Positions 31,497 through 38,888 of a stretch of 38,888 bases of DNA are shown in pieces; position 1 is the first letter of the stretch, and every line of letters starts with the position of its first letter. The notes under the pieces are model-generated. The model was not told the origin of the DNA and made no database searches. It was given only the letters and a program-made list of their open reading frames with translations. Position numbers and translations under genes: made by a program. Origin of the DNA: Geothermobacter hydrogeniphilus (GTDB lineage: Bacteria > Desulfobacterota > Desulfuromonadia > Desulfuromonadales > Geothermobacteraceae); contig NZ_PPFX01000004.1 in assembly GCF_002898515.1 (NCBI RefSeq), forward strand, positions 1-38,888, written 5' to 3'.

Positions 31497-31856
31497 ATGC
31501 CCTTCAAGAAAATGCTTGGAACCATGCTGGAGCGGATTCCCGGATCACTCGGGGCGATTATTGTCGACTGGGAAGGTGAATCGGTGGACCAGGCCGGGCG
31601 GCTCGATGCCTTCGAACTGAAGGTGATCGGGGCGCATAAAGGTCTGATTCTCGACAACCTGCGTCAGGCGGTTGCCCGGGCCGAGGGGAACGACCTGGAA
31701 GAGATTATTATTACCACGGCGCAGCGGCAGACAATCATCATGCCGGCCAACCGGGACTATTTCCTGGTTGTCGCTCTCGAACGCAAGGACGTCATGGGGC
31801 GGGCCCTGTTCGAGGCGCGGCGCTGTCTGGAACAACTGAAAGAGGAGATTGCCTGA
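31497..31856 (+). CDS. Roadblock/LC7-domain protein
   Basis: 119 residues fitting one Roadblock/LC7 domain: an N-terminal helix (KKMLGTMLERIPGSLGAIIVDWEGESVD), a central region with EIIITTAQRQTIIMPANRDYFLVVALER, and a C-terminal helix (FEARRCLEQLKEEIA). Such proteins dimerise and regulate small GTPases, as MglB does for MglA in myxobacteria. No small Ras-like GTPase gene is nearby; the adjacent GTPase genes are smc (ATPase) and ftsY (SRP-type GTPase). The partner is therefore unknown. It lies between smc and ftsY with a 10-base gap upstream and a strong hairpin downstream. Confidence 0.8.
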   Translation: MPFKKMLGTMLERIPGSLGAIIVDWEGESVDQAGRLDAFELKVIGAHKGLILDNLRQAVARAEGNDLEEIIITTAQRQTIIMPANRDYFLVVALERKDVMGRALFEARRCLEQLKEEIA

Positions 31857-31858
31857 GC

Positions 31859-31899
31859 CCTGAATCCGTGAGTCTCCAACAGGAGCTCCCGGATTCAGG
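31859..31899 (+). promoter_or_regulatory. Hairpin between the Roadblock gene and ftsY
   Basis: CCTGAATCCG (31859-31868) pairs perfectly with CGGATTCAGG (31890-31899); inside, CTCC pairs with GGAG around AACA. There is no T-tract, so it is more likely a processing or attenuation hairpin than a terminator. Confidence 0.5.
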
Positions 31900-31921
31900 T
31901 GAGCGCAACACGTGATTCAAA

Positions 31922-33199
31922 ATGGATTATTTTGCTCAATTGATCAACGGACTGCAGCCCCTGACTGACCTGCTGGGCAGACTGGGGATTGCTGAACAAC
32001 AACGGCAGAGCTATGCCCTCGGCATCCTGTTTCTGCTGGTGACCCTGCTGGTGCTGTTGCTGATCGTCCTGTTGCTGCGGCGGTCGGCGCGACCGAAAGC
32101 CGAACGGCCGCAGGCGGAACCGGTCTCTGAATCGACGGATGAGGCGCCGATCGCGGACGAAGCAGTCGCTGCAGAGGCTGTGGAAGGTGAGGTTGAGGAA
32201 CCGTCGCGACCCGCGGCTGCCGTGGAACCCGTTGCCGTTTCGGTCGCCGAGGAGACCGTTGCGGTCGAGACGGAGGAGCCTGAACCGGTCAGTCTGCTGC
32301 AGCGGATGCGCCAGGGGTTGGCCAAGACTCAGGCCGGGCTGGTCGGGCGGATCGACAGTCTGCTCAGTGGCCATGCCAGGGTTGACGATGACCTTCTGGA
32401 AGAACTGGAAGAGGTGTTGATTACCGCCGATCTCGGCATGCAGACCACCCGCCAGCTGGTGGCCGCTGTCGAAGAGCGTCTCGGGCGCAGCGAGGCGGCC
32501 GACCCGCAGTTGGTGCGCCAGGTTCTGAAGCAGGAGATGATTTCCCGGCTGACCGAGGTTGACAGTCCTCTCGACCTGGAGCAGGCTAGTCCGCTGGTGA
32601 TCATGGTGGTAGGCGTCAACGGTGTCGGCAAGACCACCACCATCGGCAAGCTGGCCCGGCTCTGGACGTCTCGGGGCAAGAAGGTGGTGCTGGGCGCCGG
32701 CGACACTTTCCGGGCCGCGGCCGCCGAGCAGCTGGCCATCTGGGGGGAGCGGGCCGGTGTGGATGTCATCCGCCATGCCGAGGGAGCCGATCCCGGTGCG
32801 GTGGCCTTCGATGCCGCCCGGGCCGCGGTGGCACGCAAGGCTGACATTCTGCTGCTTGATACCGCCGGCCGGTTGCACACCAAGGCCAACCTGATGGAGG
32901 AATTGAAAAAAATCCGTCGGATCCTTGAACGCGAGATTCCGGGCGCGCCGCATGAGACATTGCTGGTGCTTGATGCCACCACCGGGCAGAACGCTTTGAT
33001 TCAGGCCCGCCTGTTCAAGGAGGCGGTCGAGGTGAATGGTCTGGTGCTGACCAAGCTCGATGGTACCGCCCGCGGCGGGATCATCGTCGCTATCGCCAAT
33101 GACCTGGGACTGCCGGTACGTTTTGTCGGCATCGGTGAGGGGGCCGATGACCTGCGGCCCTTTGATCCGGAGATGTTCGTTCGTGCCCTGTTCGAATGA
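31922..33199 (+). CDS. ftsY: Signal recognition particle receptor FtsY
   Basis: 425 residues. A membrane helix near the N-terminus ([22 protein letters not shown], about 30-52) is followed by an acidic A-domain rich in Glu, Ala and Val (about 55-125). The NG GTPase domain has G1 [18 protein letters not shown] (about 231), [12 protein letters not shown]3 [18 protein letters not shown], and G4 [10 protein letters not shown]. It receives SRP-bound ribosomes at the membrane. Unlike E. coli FtsY, which has no true transmembrane helix, this one has a clear anchor. A long hairpin precedes the gene. Confidence 0.96.
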   Translation: MDYFAQLINGLQPLTDLLGRLGIAEQQRQSYALGILFLLVTLLVLLLIVLLLRRSARPKAERPQAEPVSESTDEAPIADEAVAAEAVEGEVEEPSRPAAAVEPVAVSVAEETVAVETEEPEPVSLLQRMRQGLAKTQAGLVGRIDSLLSGHARVDDDLLEELEEVLITADLGMQTTRQLVAAVEERLGRSEAADPQLVRQVLKQEMISRLTEVDSPLDLEQASPLVIMVVGVNGVGKTTTIGKLARLWTSRGKKVVLGAGDTFRAAAAEQLAIWGERAGVDVIRHAEGADPGAVAFDAARAAVARKADILLLDTAGRLHTKANLMEELKKIRRILEREIPGAPHETLLVLDATTGQNALIQARLFKEAVEVNGLVLTKLDGTARGGIIVAIANDLGLPVRFVGIGEGADDLRPFDPEMFVRALFE

Positions 33200-33205
33200 A
33201 TGTAG

Positions 33206-33234
33206 TTGACTTGACTGCTGGAGTTACCTAAACT
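33206..33234 (+). promoter_or_regulatory. Predicted promoter for zapB-zapA
   Basis: TTGACT (33206-33211), an exact 17-nt spacer, TAAACT (33229-33234), just after the ftsY stop codon. It should drive zapB, zapA and perhaps the 6S RNA. Confidence 0.5.
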
Positions 33235-33290
33235 TTTCGCAATGGCGGGTGGCCGGACCGGCCGATTCGCCCTGAAACGGAGTGGACGGC

Positions 33291-33461
33291 GTGGACCTGA
33301 TCGATCTTCTGGAACAAAAGCTGGATCGGTTGCTTGAACGTTACCACGAGTTGCAGTCCGAAGCCGAAGCCCTGCGCGCGGAAAATGCGCGGCTTACCGA
33401 AGATCGACGGCAGACAGTTGCCGAAATCGACCGGATCGTCGCCAAACTGGACAAGGTGTGA
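33291..33461 (+). CDS. Small coiled-coil division protein (ZapB-like)
   Basis: A 56-residue frame from GTG 33291, starting MDLIDLLEQKLDRLLERYHE and continuing LQSEAEALRAENARLTEDR, all heptad-patterned helix. It ends TGA at 33459-33461. GGAG lies 8 nt before the start. Length and composition match ZapB-type/DUF904 coiled coils that stabilise FtsZ rings. Its last codons overlap the GTG of zapA (GTGA), so the two are translationally coupled. The fit with ZapB is by context and shape; the sequence is too short for a firm family call. Confidence 0.7.
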   Translation: MDLIDLLEQKLDRLLERYHELQSEAEALRAENARLTEDRRQTVAEIDRIVAKLDKV

Positions 33462-33748
33462 GGTCGCCCGCGGTGAAACGTGCCACGCAGGTCACTATTC
33501 TCGGTCAGCCCTACACGGTGCGCAGCGATTCGCCGCCGGAGCAGATTGCCAGGGTCGCCGACTTTGTCAATGAGCAGTTGACCGCTGTCGCCCAGGCGGC
33601 GCCGACCGCCGACACCCGGCACATTACCGCGCTGACCCTGCTCAATATCGCCGGCTCCTATCTGGAGCTGCAGGCGGAGTTGGGCGGAGCCGACCGGCGC
33701 CGACTGCAGGACCTGATCGAACGGATTGACCGGGCTGACGCCCGTTGA
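33458..33748 (+). CDS. zapA: Cell division protein ZapA
   Basis: 96 residues from a GTG at 33458 that overlaps the upstream stop codon. The ZapA core is clear: VTILGQPYTVRSDSPPEQIARVADFVNEQL, then a helical tail (ALTLLNIAGSYLELQAELGGADRRRLQDL) that forms the antiparallel coiled coil. It binds FtsZ and cross-links protofilaments at midcell. A second GTG at 33473 (VKRATQ) is an alternative start. Its neighbours on the right (6S RNA-like region, 5-FTHF cyclo-ligase) reproduce the zapA-ssrS-fau order known in other proteobacteria. Confidence 0.88.
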   Translation: MRSPAVKRATQVTILGQPYTVRSDSPPEQIARVADFVNEQLTAVAQAAPTADTRHITALTLLNIAGSYLELQAELGGADRRRLQDLIERIDRADAR

Positions 33749-33763
33749 GCATGTACGTACCCT

Positions 33764-33922
33764 CCATGGGGAGTTTCAAGATAGATTGGATCAGACAGGT
33801 TCGTGCCCCGGGACGGGCCGGACGGACCGTGACCGGCAGCGCCGGATGCGTGGTCGGCCCGTGACTCTCCCGCCTCGGCACTTTCCCGCTTATAAGGTAA
33901 TCAGTTCAAAGGTGTCCCGTTG
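33764..33922 (+). ncRNA. ssrS: Candidate 6S RNA
   Basis: This stretch has no gene but lies exactly where ssrS sits in many proteobacteria, between zapA and 5-FTHF cyclo-ligase. It folds as a long rod: ACGGGCCG (33813-33820) pairs with CGGCCCGT (33855-33862), capped by CCGG-CAGCG-CCGG. GTGCC (33803-33807) pairs with GGCAC (33877-33881). Outside, TTTCAA...GATT pairs loosely with AATC...TTCAAA, and GGG pairs with CCC. Between the inner stems is an asymmetric central bubble, the hallmark of 6S RNA, where sigma70 polymerase binds. The length, about 160 nt, is slightly short. Ends are approximate. Confidence 0.6.
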
Positions 33923-34079
33923 CGCAACATGATGCAGACATTCACGCTTGATTCCGGGCTGGTGCCGTTCTTTTTCGGATGTCGCCGCTGTCTGTCCGGG
34001 TTGCCGATCGGGGTTCTGTTCGACTGAAGCGCCCGCCTGCCGGGTGTGCCTTGTTCCATTCTCATCCTGCCTGCCCATG

Positions 34080-34103
34080 GAGATCACCGGTTACGGGGAT
34101 CTC
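34080..34103 (+). promoter_or_regulatory. Hairpin over the 5-FTHF cyclo-ligase start region
   Basis: GAGATC (34080-34085) pairs with GATCTC (34098-34103), with CCG/CGG inside around GTTA. It ends 4 bases before the ATG at 34108 and covers the G-rich ribosome site (CGGGGATC). It may limit translation. Confidence 0.4.
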
Positions 34104-34107
34104 TGCC

Positions 34108-34662
34108 ATGCCTAAAGATGCCATCCGTTCCCGCAGCCTGGACCAACGTCGGATGCTGGCTCCCGAGAGTCATCATGCCCTGAGCCTGGCCGCCCAGCGG
34201 CAGCTTCTGGCCACGCCCGAATTCGCCGCGGCTACCGTTGTCGGGCTCTACAGCCCGGTTCGCGGTGAGGTGGATACCGCCCTGCTGCTGCAGCAGCTGT
34301 CGGAGACCGGTCGCATCCCGGTTTATCCGCGCGTCGTCGGCGCCGGGATGGAGTTTGTCCGGCTGTCTCCGGAGGCCCCCCTGGCCCCCGGCCGGTTCGG
34401 GATTCTGGAGCCGTCCGGTTCGGAGCGGCTGCCGCCGGCCGCCATTGACCTGCTGGTGGTGCCGGGGGTCGCTTTTGACCGTCGCGGACATCGCCTCGGT
34501 TACGGCCGGGGATATTATGACCGGGCATTGCAGGATGAAGACTGCCGGCCGCTGCTGGCGGGCCTGGCGTTCGCGTTTCAGCTGGTCGACCGACTTCCGG
34601 CTCAGCCGCACGACGTCCAGCTGCGGTTGCTGGCGACCGATGCCGGTCTGCACCGGTTTTGA
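34108..34662 (+). CDS. 5-formyltetrahydrofolate cyclo-ligase
   Basis: 184 residues. The family signatures are present in order: IRSRSLDQRRMLAPE at the N-terminus, VVGLYSPVRGEVDT (folate-binding region), and PGVAFDRRGHRLGYGRGYYDRAL, the ATP-binding GxGxGYYDR block. It converts 5-formyl-THF to 5,10-methenyl-THF with ATP hydrolysis. I chose the ATG at 34108 (MPKDAIRSR) as the natural family start; the frame is open further upstream but crosses the hairpin region. The gene after the 6S RNA-like region is this enzyme in many proteobacteria, which supports both calls. Confidence 0.9.
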   Translation: MPKDAIRSRSLDQRRMLAPESHHALSLAAQRQLLATPEFAAATVVGLYSPVRGEVDTALLLQQLSETGRIPVYPRVVGAGMEFVRLSPEAPLAPGRFGILEPSGSERLPPAAIDLLVVPGVAFDRRGHRLGYGRGYYDRALQDEDCRPLLAGLAFAFQLVDRLPAQPHDVQLRLLATDAGLHRF

Positions 34663-34787
34663 ATCGTCGGGATTTTCGGAGGGGACAGGCCCTGGTCGGC
34701 GGGGGTGTCGCCGATAAGGGGCCCGGCCTGGGTCACAGTTGATGGACTTGCTGATCCGGGTTCGAGATAACCAACAACCATTCAGCA

Positions 34788-36368
34788 ATGGAGGATATGG
34801 TTTTGAAAATAGAACTGATGATGTTTCTGATCGGCGGCGGGGCTCTCGTTGCCGGCGTCTTTGTCGGCATGCTGCTGCGCCAGCAGATATCGAAGTCGCG
34901 TCACGCCGCGGCCCGGCGGGATGCCGCCCAGATTGTCGAGGATGGCCGCAAGGAAGCCGAGGCGATTCGCAAGGAGGCGGTGCTGCAGGCCAAGGATACG
35001 GTGCTGCAGGCCAAGGCCGAGTGGGAAGCCGAACTTCGGGAGTTGCGCCGGGAAATCCAGGGGCAGGAAAAGCGCCTGCAGCAGCGTGAGGAGAACCTCG
35101 ATCGCAAAACCACCCAGCTGGAAACGCGGATGGAGGAGCTTGAGAAGCGGGACCGGAACCTGCAGCAGCGTCAGACGAAACTGCAGCAGGGGGAACAGGA
35201 ACTGGAAGGCAAACGCGCTGAGCAGGCGCGGTTGCTGGAGCAGATTTCCGGTATGAGCCGGGAAGAGGCCAAGCAGCAGTTGATCAGGGCGATGGAGAGT
35301 GAGGCGCGTCACGATGCCGCCAAGAGCATCAAGCAGATCGAGGACGAGGCGCGCGAGTCGGCCGACAAGAAGGCCAAGGAGATTCTCGCCCTGGCGATTC
35401 AGCGCTACGCCGGTGATTTCGTCGCCGAGAAGACGGTCAGCGTAGTGCCGTTGCCGGCCGACGAGATGAAGGGCCGCATCATCGGTCGCGAGGGACGGAA
35501 CATCCGCGCCATCGAGGCGGCGACCGGTATTGACCTGATCATCGACGACACCCCGGAGGCGGTTATCATCTCCGGTTTCAACCCGGTACGGCGGGAGGTG
35601 GCGCGACTCTCTCTCGAAAGACTGATTCAGGATGGCCGCATCCATCCTTCGCGTATCGAGGAGGTGGTGAAAAAGGCCGAAGAGGAGGTTGAACAGGCGA
35701 TCCGCGAGGCCGGCGAGCAGGCGACCTTCGATGTCGGCGTGCACGGCATCCATCCCGAGATTGTCAAGTTGCTCGGCCGGCTGCGTTACCGGACTTCCTA
35801 TGGCCAGAACGTGCTGCAGCATTCGATCGAGGTCGCTTTTCTCTGCGGCATCATGGCGTCGGAACTGGGAATGAATGTCAAACAGGCCAAGCGCGCCGGG
35901 CTGCTGCACGATATCGGTAAGGCGGTCGACCACGAGATCGAGGGCTCGCACGCGGTGATCGGCGCCGATCTGGCACGCAAGTACGGTGAGTCGCCGAAAA
36001 TCGTGCATGCCCTGGCGGCCCATCACGAGGACGAGAAACCGGAAACGGTGCTGGCGATTCTCACCCAGGCGGCCGACGCTCTCTCCGGCGCTCGTCCCGG
36101 TGCGCGGCGCGAAATGCTCGAAACCTACGTCAAGCGACTGCAGGATCTGGAGCGCATCGGCACCAGCTTTCCGGGCTGCAACAGTTGTTACGCCATCCAG
36201 GCCGGTCGCGAAATCCGGGTCATGGTCTCCAGTGATGACGTCTCCGATGCCCAGTCGCTGATCCTGGCCAAGGACATCGCCAAGAAGATCGAGAGTGAGA
36301 TGACCTATCCCGGGCAGATCAAGGTCAATGTCATCCGCGAGACCCGCGCGGTCGAGTACGCCCGCTAG
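34788..36368 (+). CDS. rny: Ribonuclease Y
   Basis: About 520 residues. A single N-terminal membrane helix ([21 protein letters not shown]) is followed by a long coiled coil (about 25-200, rich in KEAE/LQQR). A KH domain ([31 protein letters not shown]) precedes the HD phosphohydrolase domain ([17 protein letters not shown]...[17 protein letters not shown]...[14 protein letters not shown]). It is the membrane-bound endonuclease that initiates mRNA decay. The start is ambiguous: ATG at 34788, ATG at 34797 and TTG at 34803 are in frame, and GGAGG (34790-34794) is best spaced, 8 nt, for the TTG. The 5' end is given as the longest form. Confidence 0.95.
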   Translation: MEDMVLKIELMMFLIGGGALVAGVFVGMLLRQQISKSRHAAARRDAAQIVEDGRKEAEAIRKEAVLQAKDTVLQAKAEWEAELRELRREIQGQEKRLQQREENLDRKTTQLETRMEELEKRDRNLQQRQTKLQQGEQELEGKRAEQARLLEQISGMSREEAKQQLIRAMESEARHDAAKSIKQIEDEARESADKKAKEILALAIQRYAGDFVAEKTVSVVPLPADEMKGRIIGREGRNIRAIEAATGIDLIIDDTPEAVIISGFNPVRREVARLSLERLIQDGRIHPSRIEEVVKKAEEEVEQAIREAGEQATFDVGVHGIHPEIVKLLGRLRYRTSYGQNVLQHSIEVAFLCGIMASELGMNVKQAKRAGLLHDIGKAVDHEIEGSHAVIGADLARKYGESPKIVHALAAHHEDEKPETVLAILTQAADALSGARPGARREMLETYVKRLQDLERIGTSFPGCNSCYAIQAGREIRVMVSSDDVSDAQSLILAKDIAKKIESEMTYPGQIKVNVIRETRAVEYAR

Positions 36369-36381
36369 GGGGCGCTGAATT

Positions 36382-37167
36382 GTGCTGAATCTGCTCTTTG
36401 TCGGTGATGTTGTCGGCCGCCCCGGCCGGCGTGCCCTGCAGCGTCTGCTGCCGCGCCTGATCGACCGCCATCAGGTTGACCTGGTGGTGGCCAACGGCGA
36501 GAATGCCGCTGCCGGGTTCGGCCTGACCCGCGATACCATGAATGAACTGCTGGATGCCGGGGTCGATGTCCTGACCACCGGCAACCACGTCTGGGACAAG
36601 CGGGAAATCTGCGGACAGATCGACGATTTTCCTCGGGTGCTGAGGCCGCTCAACTACCCGGGCGGGGCTCCAGGGCGGGGCTCCGGGGTCTTTCAGACCA
36701 GCGCCGGATACAAGGTCGGTGTTTTGAATCTTGAGGGACGGATTTTCATGAGCGCTCTCGACTGCCCGTTTCGGGCGGCCGACGCGGCTATTGAAGAGCT
36801 GCGTCGCGAAACCCCGGTGATCCTTGTCGATATCCATGCCGAGGCAACCAGCGAGAAGGTCGCCATGGGGCATTATCTCGATGGCCGGGTCTCTCTGGTG
36901 GTGGGGACCCATACCCATGTCCCGACGGCGGACGCGATGATCCTGCCGGGTGGGACGGCCTACCAGACCGACGCCGGCATGACCGGGAGCCGTGATTCGG
37001 TCATTGGGGTGCGCAAGGAACTGGTGATCGAGAAGTTTCTTACCCAGATGCCGGTGCGCTTTGACGTGGCGAAGAAGGACCCTTGGTTGTGCGGGGTCGT
37101 CTGCCGGGTGGAGATGGCAACCGGCCGGGCCGTCGCGATCGAACAGGTTATGGAACGCGTCAACTGA
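36382..37167 (+). CDS. YmdB-type metallophosphoesterase (TIGR00282 family)
   Basis: 261 residues from GTG 36382, 13 bases after rny. The metal-binding motifs run in order: GDVVGRPGRRAL, NGENAAAGFGLT, TGNHVWDKREI, DIHAEATSEK and GTHTHVPTADAMILPGGTAYQTDAGMTG. The family includes B. subtilis YmdB, a 2',3'-cyclic nucleotide phosphodiesterase that also interacts functionally with RNase Y. The rny-ymdB order is conserved widely, so a shared role in RNA turnover is likely. Confidence 0.92.
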   Translation: MLNLLFVGDVVGRPGRRALQRLLPRLIDRHQVDLVVANGENAAAGFGLTRDTMNELLDAGVDVLTTGNHVWDKREICGQIDDFPRVLRPLNYPGGAPGRGSGVFQTSAGYKVGVLNLEGRIFMSALDCPFRAADAAIEELRRETPVILVDIHAEATSEKVAMGHYLDGRVSLVVGTHTHVPTADAMILPGGTAYQTDAGMTGSRDSVIGVRKELVIEKFLTQMPVRFDVAKKDPWLCGVVCRVEMATGRAVAIEQVMERVN

Positions 37168-37239
37168 GGTGTCGGCCTGATCGCAGATACGACCAAAGGT
37201 ATGGTCTGACCCAATACTCATCAATTGCAGGTAGCGGAA

Positions 37240-38532
37240 ATGAATTTTGTCGAAGAATTGACCTGGCGCGGCATGATCCACGACATCACGCCCGGGACGG
37301 AAGAACAGTTGCAGAAAGAAATGACGACGGCCTACGTCGGGATCGACCCGACGGCGGATTCGCTGCATATCGGCCACCTGGTCAGCGTGATGATGCTCAA
37401 GCATCTCCAGATCGCCGGCCATAAGCCGATCGTCCTGGTCGGTGGAGCGACCGGGATGATCGGTGATCCGTCGGGGAAATCGGCCGAGCGCAATCTGCTC
37501 GACGAACAGACCCTTCGACACAACGAGGCCTGTTTGAAAAAGCAGTTGGCGAAGTTTCTTGATTTTGAATCGGATGCCGCCAATGCCGCCGAGCTGGTCA
37601 ATAACTACGACTGGATGAAAGAATTCAGTTTCCTTGAGTTTATCCGCGACATCGGCAAGCATATTACCGTCAACTACATGATGTCCAAGGACAGCGTCAA
37701 ACGACGGCTCAGTGAAGAAGCCGGGACCGGGTTGTCCTTCACCGAGTTTACCTATCAGCTGGTTCAGGGGACCGATTTCCTGCATCTGTACCGCGAGAAG
37801 AACTGCAAGTTGCAGATGGGCGGTTCGGACCAGTGGGGGAACATCACCACCGGGACGGAGCTCATTCGCCGCAAGGAGGGCGGTGAGGCCTTTGCCCTGA
37901 CCTGCCCGCTCATCACCAAGGCGGACGGTGGTAAATTCGGCAAAACCGAAAGCGGCAACGTTTGGCTCGACCCGAAGCTGACCACGCCGTACAAGTTCTA
38001 CCAGTTCTGGCTCAATGTTTCCGACGCCGATGCCGAGAAGTACATCAAAATCTTCACGCTCTTAAGCAGGGATGAGGTGGCGGCACTGGTCAGTGAGCAG
38101 GAGGCGGCCCCCCACTTGCGACCGCTGCAGAAACGGCTGGCTGAAGAAGTCACCTGCATGGTCCATGGCCGAGACGAATACCGCAAGGCGGTGGAGGCCT
38201 CCCAGATTCTCTTCGGCAAGGCCACGACCGAAAGTCTGGCCAGGCTGGATAAGGAGATCTTCCTGTCGGTGTTCGAAGGCGTCCCGACCTATCAGGTCGA
38301 CCGCGCCAGGTTCGATGCCGGTATCCCGGTTGTAGAACTGCTCGCCACGGAAACATCGGCTTTCCCGTCCAAAGGTGAGTTGCGCCGTACGATCAAAGGA
38401 AACGGCCTCAGTCTGAACAAGACCCGGCTGACCGATCAGGATTACCTGGTCACCGGGGACGATCTGATCAACGGCTCCTATCTCCTGGTCCAGAAGGGCA
38501 AGAAGAACTACTACGTTATTGAGGCGGTGTGA
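37240..38532 (+). CDS. tyrS: Tyrosyl-tRNA synthetase
   Basis: 430 residues. Class I synthetase features: the HIGH motif [14 protein letters not shown], the tyrosine/ATP pocket region [19 protein letters not shown], and the KMSKS equivalent [15 protein letters not shown] (KFGKT as in the shorter bacterial TyrRS). The C-terminal S4-like RNA-binding domain ([38 protein letters not shown]) is present. The start at 37240 (MNFVEEL) follows GGTAGCGGAA; the in-frame TTG at 37225 is less likely. It is the last protein gene before the ribosomal RNA promoter region. Confidence 0.96.
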   Translation: MNFVEELTWRGMIHDITPGTEEQLQKEMTTAYVGIDPTADSLHIGHLVSVMMLKHLQIAGHKPIVLVGGATGMIGDPSGKSAERNLLDEQTLRHNEACLKKQLAKFLDFESDAANAAELVNNYDWMKEFSFLEFIRDIGKHITVNYMMSKDSVKRRLSEEAGTGLSFTEFTYQLVQGTDFLHLYREKNCKLQMGGSDQWGNITTGTELIRRKEGGEAFALTCPLITKADGGKFGKTESGNVWLDPKLTTPYKFYQFWLNVSDADAEKYIKIFTLLSRDEVAALVSEQEAAPHLRPLQKRLAEEVTCMVHGRDEYRKAVEASQILFGKATTESLARLDKEIFLSVFEGVPTYQVDRARFDAGIPVVELLATETSAFPSKGELRRTIKGNGLSLNKTRLTDQDYLVTGDDLINGSYLLVQKGKKNYYVIEAV

Positions 38533-38604
38533 TTGCGCTCGCGGCCTTTTCTCCCTCTTGATCGGACGTCTTGTCTCCGTTCTGAAAAAAGTTCGAAAAT
38601 GCGC

Positions 38605-38633
38605 TTGACAGCGGAGACGCTTTTGGGTAAATT
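38605..38633 (+). promoter_or_regulatory. rrn promoter P1
   Basis: TTGACA (38605-38610), a 17-nt spacer, TAAATT (38628-38633). An A-rich run (CTGAAAAAAG) lies about 15 nt upstream, like an UP element. Confidence 0.75.
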
Positions 38634-38687
38634 CCTGCTCCGTTGCCCGGCAGCGAACAGCTGCTGAGCGGCCTTGAAAAAAGGATG

Positions 38688-38716
38688 TTGACAGCGAACT
38701 CCGGATCGCTTATAAC
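38688..38716 (+). promoter_or_regulatory. rrn promoter P2
   Basis: TTGACA (38688-38693), a 17-nt spacer, TATAAC (38711-38716), with TTGAAAAAAGG directly upstream. Confidence 0.8.
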
Positions 38717-38796
38717 TCACATCCCGTTGTCGAAAAGAACCCCGTCAGGGGCCGCGAGTAGACAACAACAGGCTTCAAGAAAAAAGCAAAAAATGA

Positions 38797-38825
38797 TTGA
38801 CAGGCAAAGCGCCTTTCGATAGAAT
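38797..38825 (+). promoter_or_regulatory. rrn promoter P3
   Basis: TTGACA (38797-38802), a 17-nt spacer, TAGAAT (38820-38825), with AAGAAAAAAGCAAAAAATGA directly upstream. Confidence 0.8.
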
Positions 38826-38888
38826 CAATCCTCGTCGCTCAACGGAGCGGCAGGTGAAAAAGCTTGGTCTTTGAAAACTGAATAGCAG
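38826..38888 (+). other. Ribosomal RNA leader, 16S gene expected just beyond the window
   Basis: The window ends TGGTCTTTGAAAACTGAATA, a phrase that in many bacterial genomes sits shortly before the 16S rRNA gene, in the antitermination/processing leader. No 16S sequence itself is present. Confidence 0.65.

Overview
The window is high-GC DNA (roughly 60-65% by eye) with bacterial gene density, and it fits a Desulfuromonadales/Geobacter-type deltaproteobacterium. The reasons are gene content and order: smc - Roadblock/LC7 protein - ftsY - zapB/zapA - 6S RNA-like region - 5-FTHF cyclo-ligase - rny - ymdB-type phosphoesterase - tyrS, a two-subunit sodium/solute (acetate-type) symporter with IclR regulators, a menaquinone-type UbiE/MenG methylase, and many short palindromic dispersed repeats. 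The species cannot be named from sequence alone.

Layout. 1-1400: accessory DNA with a possible insertion-sequence end, an intact toxin/antitoxin pair and a decayed second copy of it. 1411-12319 (+): a surface-polysaccharide export locus: membrane nucleotide-sugar dehydratase, small secreted protein, outer-membrane beta-barrel, short OPX export protein, a GxxExxY protein, Wzz/BY-kinase, PHP-type tyrosine phosphatase, and an O-antigen-ligase-like polymerase with TPRs. Glycosyltransferases and a flippase are not in the window. 12507-14358 (-): three tightly packed envelope genes (SurA-like, HAMP-like membrane protein, HELAH metalloprotease-like). 14620-19386 (-): cNMP/CBS/nucleotidyltransferase regulator, a small membrane protein, and the symporter with its small subunit. 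19542-21780 (-): two paralogous IclR regulators sharing an operator-like promoter motif. 22062-27630: Nudix hydrolase, ubiE/menG, cysteine hydrolase and a large AsmA-family protein. 27923-38532 (+): the housekeeping block listed above. 38605-38825: three tandem, near-consensus sigma70 promoters and a leader that appears to run into a 16S rRNA gene just beyond the window.

How the genes work together. The polysaccharide genes form a coherent exporter: OPX plus beta-barrel at the outer membrane, PCP/BY-kinase at the inner membrane, and a phosphatase to reset the kinase. The symporter module couples uptake of a small carboxylate (probably acetate) to a predicted cytoplasmic regulatory protein and two IclR repressors. 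The smc-to-tyrS block is chromosome, secretion, division and RNA-turnover housekeeping.

The most unusual material is between genes. (a) Four copies of a ~124-nt structured repeat show compensatory changes in their stems. (b) GGGGAC-type palindromes are repeatedly bordered by arrays of 7-nt tandem units of differing sequence. (c) An apparent deletion footprint of a GxxExxY cassette lies about 900 bp from an intact one.
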